A DNA stretch of 23,412 bases from Rubrivivax sp. (GTDB taxonomy: Bacteria > Pseudomonadota > Gammaproteobacteria > Burkholderiales > Burkholderiaceae). The notes beneath the pieces were generated by a model that saw only the letters and a program-made list of their open reading frames with translations, had not been told where the DNA came from and searched no databases. The position numbers and the translations under genes were made by a program. The stretch spans positions 1 to 23,412 of the forward strand of contig SEEY01000010.1 of the NCBI GenBank assembly GCA_004211235.1, read 5' to 3'. Of this stretch, positions 16,947 to 23,412 are shown one piece after another; position 1 is the first letter of the stretch; the number at the start of each line of letters is the position of its first letter.

Positions 16947-18035
16947 TCAACAAGAATGCGTCTGCGGCTCAACGGAGCGTTGAGCATTTCTTCCTGTCGG
17001 TCGATACAGGTCGGACGGCCGTGTCCGGCGCGCGCACAGCACCAGGAGCCCCGCGCCGAGCAACGCCCAGGCTGATGGCTCCGGCACAGCCTGGACGTCG
17101 GCATAGTTGAAGCCGCTGCTGGCGATGGCTGTCCAGTTGTCGACGGGCTGCCAGGTGCTGTCGTACAGCCTGGAGCCCACCAGTTCGATGGTGTGCGAGA
17201 GGTCTGCATCGGCGGTGCCGATGATCATCGTGTGACCGAGCATTGGCGCAATGTGCAGCCGCGACGACAACGTCATCCCCAGGCCATAGACGAAGGGCGT
17301 ATCCGCGTACACCGGCACTTGAAGCCGCACAGTGCGGTCGACCGTCTGGGAGACCGCGAAGTCGATCGAGCCGAGCTGGGTGCTGCCCGCCGGAGGTGGC
17401 GCGAAGTCGGGCGACTGGCATATCGACCCGACACCCGCACCGTTGCCCGCGAAGCAGCTGATCGCCAGCCTGGACTCTGCGCCGCCGGTGCCGCCGTCGT
17501 TGGCGCCGCCGACGCCATAGCTGATGCCGACGGCTCCGGTGATGCGGTAGTCGAGTTCCATGTAGCCGGGACCCTGCCAGGTGGGTGTACTGGGCAGCAC
17601 CATGCCTTCCCATGAGCTGATCTGGCTTGTCGCGGTGATGGCGTGGGTCTGGAAGCCAGCGCTGTTGATGTATCCGCCCACGGTCGTGCTCCCGGTCCAG
17701 CCGCGCGGGCCGCGCAGGGCTGTCTGGGCGGAAGACCCGACGCCGTAGTTGTAGTTCGGAGAATCAGGATAGATGGCCTGCCAGCCGTGGCTCACTGAGC
17801 TGCTGACAGCACTGCTGCCAGCCGTCCACGACGCACCGCCGGTTCCGTACTCGCAGTCAATCTCTCCACCGCCCACGCTCTGGCAGACGCTGGCGTAGCC
17901 GGAGAACAGCGAGGCTTGAAGAGCAGGGGACTGCGCAAGCGCTGGTCCGGCCGATGCAAGCAAACCGAGCATGCCGGCGCTAGCGGTCGCCAGGCTGGCC
18001 GCGACCATGGAGGAGTAAGACTTTGTTAGGGACAC
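16947..18035 (-). CDS. PEP-CTERM sorted exported protein
   Basis: The 362-residue protein has a signal peptide (MVAASLATASAGMLGLLASAGPALA within residues 10-34) and a C-terminal PEP-CTERM signal: VPEPSAWALLGAGLLVLCARRTR, with PEP at 318-320, a short membrane span and the basic cluster at 336-339. Such proteins are processed by exosortase and placed at the surface or in the exopolysaccharide matrix. The body is rich in Gly, Ser, Thr and aromatic residues in a beta-like pattern; I recognise no catalytic domain. The start is GTG at 18035, with TCTCCT on the plus strand (AGGAGA) 7 nt upstream; the longer open frame to 18731 is antisense to the sigma gene. Oddly, 23 residues follow the basic cluster, where most family members stop within a few. 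No exosortase gene is in the window. It is divergent from the sigma gene. Confidence 0.85.
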   Translation of the reverse strand: MSLTKSYSSMVAASLATASAGMLGLLASAGPALAQSPALQASLFSGYASVCQSVGGGEIDCEYGTGGASWTAGSSAVSSSVSHGWQAIYPDSPNYNYGVGSSAQTALRGPRGWTGSTTVGGYINSAGFQTHAITATSQISSWEGMVLPSTPTWQGPGYMELDYRITGAVGISYGVGGANDGGTGGAESRLAISCFAGNGAGVGSICQSPDFAPPPAGSTQLGSIDFAVSQTVDRTVRLQVPVYADTPFVYGLGMTLSSRLHIAPMLGHTMIIGTADADLSHTIELVGSRLYDSTWQPVDNWTAIASSGFNYADVQAVPEPSAWALLGAGLLVLCARRTRPSDLYRPTGRNAQRSVEPQTHSC

Positions 18036-18212
18036 GTTGGTTTCTCCTGGCCCCGTGTCGTCCGGCTGGCACATGCGAGCGGAAGCGGAACCGTGCCAAG
18101 CAAAACGTAATCCGCTGCTGAAAGCTGCCATGCGTGTGCGGTTCAGTAGAGCCGGCGCCGATCGCCACTGGCGCCGTGATGCCATCATTCGGCGTGCCGA
18201 TCTGAAAGTTCT

Positions 18213-18770
18213 ATGGGCGACATCACCGAAATCATTCGCCGAGTCCATGGGGGCGACCCCGCCGCGCTGAACGACCTGTTTGAGGCGATCTATCCTGACC
18301 TGCGCCGCATCGCGCGAGCGCGACTTCGTGGCCGCATGGCCGAGGCGGACCTGGGCACCACGGCCTTGGTCAACGAGTGCTACCTGAAGATGCACAGCTT
18401 GCGGCGCCTGGACAGCCCGGACCGGCGTCGATTCTTTGCCTATGTGGCGATGGCAATGCGCTCGATCATCCTCGACATCGCCCGTGCGCATGGCAGCCAG
18501 CGGCGCGGCGGTGCTGTCCAGTTTGTAGAGTTCGAAACGCAAATGGAGCGGGCTGACGACCCGCAAGACGCACTTCAGATCATGCGGGTGCATGAGGCGA
18601 TCGACGAAATCGCCGCGCACGACAGCCGGCTGGCGCAACTGGTGGAACTGCGCTATTTCGGCGGGTACGACGACGAGGAGATCGGCCAGGTGCTCGGCCT
18701 GTCTGTGCGGACCGTGCGGCGGGACTGGCAAAAGGCGCGCATGCTGCTGGCAGCGGCGATGAGCGACTAA
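18213..18770 (+). CDS. ECF-like sigma factor of the kinase-associated type
   Basis: The 185-residue protein is a two-domain ECF-like sigma-70 factor. Region 2 covers about residues 5-95 (ALNDLFEAIYPDLRRIARARL, then TTALVNECYLKM and RRRFFAYVAMAMRSIILDIAR); region 4 covers about 125-182 with the helix-turn-helix EEIGQVLGLSVRTVRRDWQKAR. The TALV.E.YL wording marks the subgroup found beside Ser/Thr kinases. In this subgroup the acidic residues usual in region 2.2 are missing; here T49 and T50 occupy that place, so phosphorylation may supply the charge needed to bind RNA polymerase, as shown for Vibrio EcfP and its kinase PknT. No anti-sigma factor gene is adjacent. It converges on the kinase gene with 23 nt between the stops and is divergent from the PEP-CTERM gene. 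Confidence 0.9.
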   Translation: MGDITEIIRRVHGGDPAALNDLFEAIYPDLRRIARARLRGRMAEADLGTTALVNECYLKMHSLRRLDSPDRRRFFAYVAMAMRSIILDIARAHGSQRRGGAVQFVEFETQMERADDPQDALQIMRVHEAIDEIAAHDSRLAQLVELRYFGGYDDEEIGQVLGLSVRTVRRDWQKARMLLAAAMSD

Positions 18771-18793
18771 CGCGACTGTGAGCCAAGTGGCCG

Positions 18794-21502
18794 CTAGGGC
18801 GGCGTCCTTGATGAGCCTGCGAGGCGCATGGCATCCGCCAGCGCCGTGGCCACCTCAACACGTTCCGGTGTCGTCTCCGTTTGACGGGCACCGTACAAGT
18901 CGTTGGCCTCGCGCAGCGACGCGGTCGCATCCTCTGCTCGACCGGCAGCAAGCAGCACACGGCCGAGGGTCGCCCCGGCCTCCGCGCGGACGAGTGACGA
19001 GGGGTGCTCCTGCAGCGCCGCGCGTGAGCCAAGGGCCAGCCCGATGGCTTCTTCATGGCGGCCCTGGCGGCTGCGCAGCAAGGCAAGCCGGCCGTCGTTC
19101 TGCGCCTTCTCGGCTGGCGTCCAACGGGCTTGCGCGAGTTCAGCGAAGACGCGGTCCGCTTCATCCAGACGGCCCAGCCGTGCCAGCACTGACGCCATAA
19201 CCGAACGAGCCCGTGCCGTCTGAGCTGTCGTCGCACCGACCGAGGAAGTCAGCAGCGCCACGCTGCGCTGCAGCTCCTTGAGCGCCACCTCGTCACGGCG
19301 CTGTGCGGCAAGCGTGCGCCCAAGCATGAAGCGGCCGATACCCTGATTGCCGCCCGTCCCGCTACTCACCCGCTCGCTCACTTTCAGCGCCGCCTGGAAC
19401 GCCGCGGATGCGCCGTCGAGGTTGCCCGTGTCGGCACGGGCAACGCCTAGATAGATTGCGATCGGCTCGATTCGCGGCTGCTCTGCGCCGAACAGCCGAA
19501 CGGCGTCGGCGTACAGCGTCTCCAGATCGGCCAGCGCCTGTGCGTGGTGACCCTCAGCGTCCAGGCCGCGCGACATCATGAGCCGGATCGCCAGCACATT
19601 GCCGGTCAAGCGCCGGCCGTAGATCTGCCGTGCCAGCTCTACGGCATGGCCGGCAGCGTCCGAGAGGCCTGGCCCCTGGGTGGCGTTCAGCGCGTTGGCG
19701 AGCTGGCCCCAGGCGTTGAAGGCGTCGATCGGTCGCGCGCTTGCGCCTTGAGCCTGCACTGCAGCGACGGCTGCTCTGGCTGATGCGACACCGGCGGCCC
19801 CCTGAGCAGCGGCCAGTTGCGCCGTGCTGAGGTTGACCAGTGCTTCAACCTGGGCCTGGCTCTGGCGAAGGCGCGCGGCTTGCAGGGCTACCGGCTCCAG
19901 AACTCTGATCGCGTCCTTTGGGCGGTCGATGCTGACGAGCGAGAGTCCGTGAGCAATGGTGGCAGTCAGCGTCAACGGGTGGTCGGGGCCCAGGTCGCGG
20001 ATGGCCCGGTTGCTTGTGGTCAGCAGCAGTGCCGCCGCGTCCTCCACCTTCCCTTGCGATTGCAGTCCCGTGCCGACCGCTGTCATCAACTCGATCGCGT
20101 TGGCGGGGCTTCCGGCCAATTCCTGTTCGACCCGCTGACGGGCCGCCTGCAGCAACTCGACCGCAGTGGTCGTGCTGTCAGCCCCGGATTCCATGTCCGC
20201 GCCGTTGACGATCCCCAGTGCAAAGCGCTTGACCTGTTCCGCACGCTCCGCTTCCAGGCGAGCGGAGCGCGCTTGCCACACGGCGACCGCTGTTCCAGCG
20301 ACAAGTGCCAGAGCGACTGCCGAGGCCGCCGTCACGGGCAGTGCGTGACGAGCGACGAAGCGCCGGGCCAGGTAGAGGGCGCTATCGGGGCGGGCTTGCA
20401 CTGGCAGCTTGGCCAGGTGCCGCTCGATATCCTGCGCGAAGGCCTCGATGCTGGGGTAGCGCTCGCGCGGATCCTTCTTCATGGCGCGGTTGAGGATCGC
20501 GTCCAGGTCGCCCCGCAGTGCGCGCCGCAGCGTGGCGTCGGTTACCGTCGTGCTGGCCAGCGGGACGTCCAGCGAGACGATCGCTTCCTCCAGGGCTGTC
20601 GGCGTGAGCCGCCGGAGGTGGTACGGCTTGGAACCGGTGAGCACCTCGTAGGCGACGACCGCCAGGCTGTAGACGTCGCTGGCGGTGCCGATGATTCCAC
20701 CGCGCAGTTGCTCCGGGCTGGCGTAGTCAAGGGTCAGCGGCCTGCCTGCCTGCTGCGTGAGGGCCGAGGTATGGGCGCGCTCGCCTTCGAGTTGCTGCGC
20801 GATGCCAAAGTCGAGAAGCCGCGCTTGTTCGTTCGCGGTGACAAGGATGTTGGCGGGTTTGAGGTCACGGTGAATGACGAGCCTGGCATGCGCATGCGCG
20901 ACCGCCTGCGCCACTTGCAACAACAGGCGCAAGCGCCGGACCACGGGCAATCGGTGATGCTGGCAATACTTGTCGATCGGCTCACCTTCCACGTACTCCA
21001 GCGCGAGGTAAGGACGGCCATGGGTGTCGACGCCTGCATCGTGGATGCCTGCAATGTGGGGATGAGCCAGGCTGGCAAGAATGTCGCGTTCGCGGCGCAG
21101 TCGCTCATGCAGCCCCTCACTCCAGTCGATGTGCGGCAGCTTCAGTGCCACCTGGCGTTGTAGCTCGCCGTCGTCCCGTTGCGCCAGCCACACGACACCC
21201 ATACCGCCTTGACCCAGCATGCGCAACAAACGGTAGCTGCCGATACGCACCCCTGCGGCCAATCGGCCAAAGGGCCGGTCGGCGCCGTCTGCGACGACGT
21301 TGAGGCTGGGCGGTGCGTCGAAAGGGGAAGGACCGGATGCTTCCACGCTCGACATCATCTGCCGCAATGCCGCCTTCAGAGTCTCCGGCTCGTCCAGGGC
21401 TTCAAGCCAGGCGGCGCGCTGCTCGGGATCGAGGTCGAGTGCTTCGTCGAGCCGCGCGCTCAGGGAAGGCCAGTCGGCAAGCAGTGACTTCAGGTCTCTC
21501 AA
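18794..21502 (-). CDS. Membrane Ser/Thr protein kinase with TPR-like C-terminal half
   Basis: From TTG 21502 the protein has 902 residues. A short helical N-terminus (WPSLSARLDEALDLDPEQRAAWL) precedes the kinase domain: glycine loop LGQGGMGVV at 96-104, K121 in VALKLP, catalytic D213 in HRDLKPANIL, D231 in DFG, and YASPEQL with SDVYSLAVV. A membrane span lies at about 388-409, so the kinase is cytoplasmic and the helical, TPR-like remainder (about 425-902) is probably periplasmic and senses a signal or partner. The frame is open to 21910. I chose TTG 21502 because GAGGA stands 7 nt before it and because relatives begin close to the WPSLS stretch; ATG 21562 has no Shine-Dalgarno. The neighbouring sigma factor is the likely substrate. 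Confidence 0.9.
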   Translation of the reverse strand: MRDLKSLLADWPSLSARLDEALDLDPEQRAAWLEALDEPETLKAALRQMMSSVEASGPSPFDAPPSLNVVADGADRPFGRLAAGVRIGSYRLLRMLGQGGMGVVWLAQRDDGELQRQVALKLPHIDWSEGLHERLRRERDILASLAHPHIAGIHDAGVDTHGRPYLALEYVEGEPIDKYCQHHRLPVVRRLRLLLQVAQAVAHAHARLVIHRDLKPANILVTANEQARLLDFGIAQQLEGERAHTSALTQQAGRPLTLDYASPEQLRGGIIGTASDVYSLAVVAYEVLTGSKPYHLRRLTPTALEEAIVSLDVPLASTTVTDATLRRALRGDLDAILNRAMKKDPRERYPSIEAFAQDIERHLAKLPVQARPDSALYLARRFVARHALPVTAASAVALALVAGTAVAVWQARSARLEAERAEQVKRFALGIVNGADMESGADSTTTAVELLQAARQRVEQELAGSPANAIELMTAVGTGLQSQGKVEDAAALLLTTSNRAIRDLGPDHPLTLTATIAHGLSLVSIDRPKDAIRVLEPVALQAARLRQSQAQVEALVNLSTAQLAAAQGAAGVASARAAVAAVQAQGASARPIDAFNAWGQLANALNATQGPGLSDAAGHAVELARQIYGRRLTGNVLAIRLMMSRGLDAEGHHAQALADLETLYADAVRLFGAEQPRIEPIAIYLGVARADTGNLDGASAAFQAALKVSERVSSGTGGNQGIGRFMLGRTLAAQRRDEVALKELQRSVALLTSSVGATTAQTARARSVMASVLARLGRLDEADRVFAELAQARWTPAEKAQNDGRLALLRSRQGRHEEAIGLALGSRAALQEHPSSLVRAEAGATLGRVLLAAGRAEDATASLREANDLYGARQTETTPERVEVATALADAMRLAGSSRTPP

Positions 21503-21766
21503 GGGGGATTCCTCAAGGGATGCGATGCCGTAGCGTAGCGTCGCCTGCAGCGCTGACATCATGCAAGGCCGCGACCGTCGCCGGTGCAGGGAAGGACTAC
21601 CGGGGATAACCAAATCGGAGATCTGCCGGTTCGACCCGCGTGCGGCGCCCAAGTCGCGGCGTGACGTAATTCGGCGCTGCAAGCGGCCACCGGACTGCAG
21701 AAATAAACCCCTGCAGCGGGCGCGAAGCCACGCTAGGCTGGGTGCGAGTTCATCACAGGAGGCGCC

Positions 21767-22294
21767 GTGAAATCGCAGTACTGGAACGGGTGCAGAAGGA
21801 CCTTGGCGGCCGCCGTAATGGCTTCTTTCGCGGCCCTGTCCGTTGCGGACGGTCCGCACCACAGCGAGGCGAGTCTGGTGGTGACAGGTGACCCACACGC
21901 AGGTCAGCACCTGCTCAAGGTCGACGACGTAGGTTGCGAGGTCGTGAAACGACCTGGCAAGCCCAAGTACTTCAATGCCAATTTCGGCTTGCCTGGCGTG
22001 AAAGATCCCAACAAGCTGAGCTTCGTTCTCGTCCGGATCCCAAAAGCCGACGGCCCTGGAAGTCCCCCACCGTCCGACTTCGAGGCCACCGTGAACTTTG
22101 GACCGTTCATGAACAAGGGCGCGACTGTCTACATGTCAGGTACCGACAAGAACAACCCGAGCCGCAAGGGCGGCCCAGGCACCGTGATGCTGAAGGAAGA
22201 CGGCAAGCAAGCACGCGTCACACTCGACTTGCAGCCGCAGCCGGGGATCACGATCAAAGGTACGGTGACCTGCACCGTCATTGCAAGCGGGTGA
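21767..22294 (+). CDS. Small exported protein of unknown family
   Basis: The 175-residue protein starts at GTG 21767, directly after a perfect AGGAGG (21757-21762). A signal peptide covers about residues 1-27 (CRRTLAAAVMASFAALSVA). The mature part has just two cysteines, C57 (VGCEVV) and C169 (VTCTV), which could pair after export. Between them is a beta-rich, Gly/Pro-rich stretch (LSFVLVRIPKADGPGSPPPSDF, VNFGPFMNKGATVYMSGTD, GTVMLKEDGKQARVTLDL), suggesting a small secreted beta-sandwich. I do not recognise the family. It is divergent from the kinase gene across about 264 nt and convergent with mpl. Control by the nearby sigma/kinase pair is possible, but only position supports it. Confidence 0.78.
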   Translation: MKSQYWNGCRRTLAAAVMASFAALSVADGPHHSEASLVVTGDPHAGQHLLKVDDVGCEVVKRPGKPKYFNANFGLPGVKDPNKLSFVLVRIPKADGPGSPPPSDFEATVNFGPFMNKGATVYMSGTDKNNPSRKGGPGTVMLKEDGKQARVTLDLQPQPGITIKGTVTCTVIASG

Positions 22295-22448
22295 CGGTAA
22301 ACGTCCTCCGGTCTTCCGCGTTCTGTCACGCTAAGCCGCTGTCAGCGCCTCGCGCAACCTTGCTGCCCGAAACCCAGTACTAGCAAACGCTAATGCCGTT
22401 GCTGGCGGCCTGATATGCGACTCGTGACGCCGGCCTGCTGGCTCGCTG

Positions 22449-23412
22449 TCAACCGGCCAGTGCAGCCAGCAGCTTGTCGTGTATGCCGCCGAAGCCGCCG
22501 TTGCTCATGCAAAGCAGGTGGTCGCCCGGCCGGGCGGCCTTGACGACAGCGGCGACGAGCGCGTCGACGTCCGCGCCGACCACCACCTGGGCGCCCATCG
22601 GCGCCAGCGCCTCCTTGGCGTCCCAGGTCAGCCCCTGCTGGTTGCAGAAGGCGACGTCCGCTTCTTCGAGTGCCCACGGCAGCTGAGCCTTCATCGTGCC
22701 CAGCTTCATGGTGTTCGACCGCGGCTCGAAGATGGCGAGGATGCGGTCGGCCGGCGCGATGCGGCGGCGCAGGCCGTTGACGGTGGTGCGGATCGCCGTC
22801 GGGTGATGCGCGAAGTCGTCGTAGACCTTGATGCCACGCACTTCGCCTCGCAGTTCCATGCGGCGCCGCACGTTCTGGAACTCAGCCAACGCCGCGGCCG
22901 ACTGCTCGGGCGACACGCCGACATGCTCCGCGGCGGCGATGGCCGCCAGCGCGTTCAGCTGGTTGTGCTCACCAATCAGGCCCCATTCGACACGGGCCAC
23001 CTTCAGGCTGCCGCGCAGCACGTCGAAGGCCTGCGGCTCGCCGCGGGCGCGCAGCATGCCGGCTTCTTCCTTCTTGGCACCGAAGCGCAGTACCTCGCTC
23101 CAGCAGCCGCGGGAGATGACGCGCTGCAGCGCTTCCTCGCGGGCATTCACCACGATGCGGCCGCTCGCCGGCACGGTGCGCACGAGGTGATGGAACTGTG
23201 TCTCGATGGCGGCCAGGTCCGGAAAGATGTCGGCGTGGTCGTGCTCGAGGTTGTTCAGGATGGCCGTGCGCGGCCGGTAGTGGACGAACTTGCTGCGCTT
23301 GTCGAAGAAGGCGGTGTCGTACTCGTCCGCTTCGATGACGAAGGGCGAGCCTTTGCCGCCCGTTGATGCGGCCGCCACGTTGCCGAGTCGCGCCGAGACA
23401 CCGAAATTCTGC
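22449..23412 (-). CDS. mpl: UDP-N-acetylmuramate:L-Ala-gamma-D-Glu-meso-DAP ligase Mpl (N-terminus outside window)
   Basis: About 320 C-terminal residues are present; the full enzyme is usually near 455, so the N-terminal Rossmann domain and ATP P-loop lie beyond the window. The enzyme joins recycled murein tripeptide to UDP-MurNAc in the cytoplasm. Visible family stretches are NFGVSARLG, FVIEADEYDTAFFDKRSKFVHY, RTAILNNLEHDHADIFPDL, GEHNQLNALAAIAAA, the C-terminal domain's VYDDFAHHPTAIRTTVNGLR and EPRSNTMKLG. The DDFAHHPT motif and the EADEYDTAFFDKRSKF stretch separate Mpl from MurC. The frame is intact to the window edge. The neighbour on its 3' side is convergent, so no operon partner is visible here. 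Confidence 0.95.
   Translation of the reverse strand, partial: QNFGVSARLGNVAAASTGGKGSPFVIEADEYDTAFFDKRSKFVHYRPRTAILNNLEHDHADIFPDLAAIETQFHHLVRTVPASGRIVVNAREEALQRVISRGCWSEVLRFGAKKEEAGMLRARGEPQAFDVLRGSLKVARVEWGLIGEHNQLNALAAIAAAEHVGVSPEQSAAALAEFQNVRRRMELRGEVRGIKVYDDFAHHPTAIRTTVNGLRRRIAPADRILAIFEPRSNTMKLGTMKAQLPWALEEADVAFCNQQGLTWDAKEALAPMGAQVVVGADVDALVAAVVKAARPGDHLLCMSNGGFGGIHDKLLAALAG

Noticed and set aside
18036..18731. Open frame extending the PEP-CTERM protein upstream
   Set aside because: It is antisense to the sigma gene; the GTG at 18035 has a good Shine-Dalgarno and is followed by a signal peptide.
22295..22448. Gap between the exported protein and mpl as a site for an RNA or terminator
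   Set aside because: No convincing hairpin with T-run, tRNA-like fold or coding frame was seen.

Overview
The window is GC-rich DNA with dense genes and short intergenic gaps. It looks like a Burkholderiales betaproteobacterium, perhaps near Roseateles, Mitsuaria, Pelomonas or Rubrivivax. The hints are a PEP-CTERM protein, a Xanthomonas/Caulobacter-style TonB receptor, a hybrid kinase of mixed PAS architecture and an Mpl murein-recycling ligase. The genus is inference from gene style, not from a marker gene. No rRNA, tRNA, insertion sequence, phage gene or CRISPR array was seen.

Region 1 (1-11469, all + strand) is a carbohydrate-use locus. The C-terminal half of an MFS transporter ends in a strong intrinsic terminator. 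Five genes follow in one direction: a GH88 unsaturated glucuronyl hydrolase, a TonB-dependent outer-membrane receptor, a secreted PL8 polysaccharide lyase with a C-terminal CBM96/DNRLRE-like domain, a GH35 beta-galactosidase, and a Tat-exported phospholipase C overlapping the GH35 stop codon by 4 nt. Model: the lyase cuts a uronic-acid polysaccharide outside the inner membrane, the receptor takes up unsaturated oligomers, and the GH88 and GH35 enzymes (no signal peptides) finish them in the cytoplasm after inner-membrane transport, perhaps by the MFS protein. Hyaluronan, chondroitin and xanthan-like glycans are all possible substrates. The phospholipase is the unexpected member.

Region 2 (11617-16844) is a mixed set: a soluble three-PAS hybrid histidine kinase (-), a stretch with one doubtful small ORF, a LysR regulator (-) divergent from an FMN-dependent azoreductase (+), and a DUF427 protein (+). 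The lysR-azoR gap holds a perfect 15-bp T-N11-A palindrome, the expected LysR operator.

Region 3 (16947-22294) is a signalling group: a PEP-CTERM surface protein (-), a divergent ECF-like sigma factor (+), a convergent membrane Ser/Thr kinase with a repeat-rich C-terminal half (-), and a small exported protein of unknown family (+) divergent from the kinase. The sigma factor has Thr-Thr where most ECF sigmas carry acidic residues in region 2.2, which fits a sigma activated by kinase phosphorylation.

Region 4 (22449-23412, -) is mpl, cut by the window edge.
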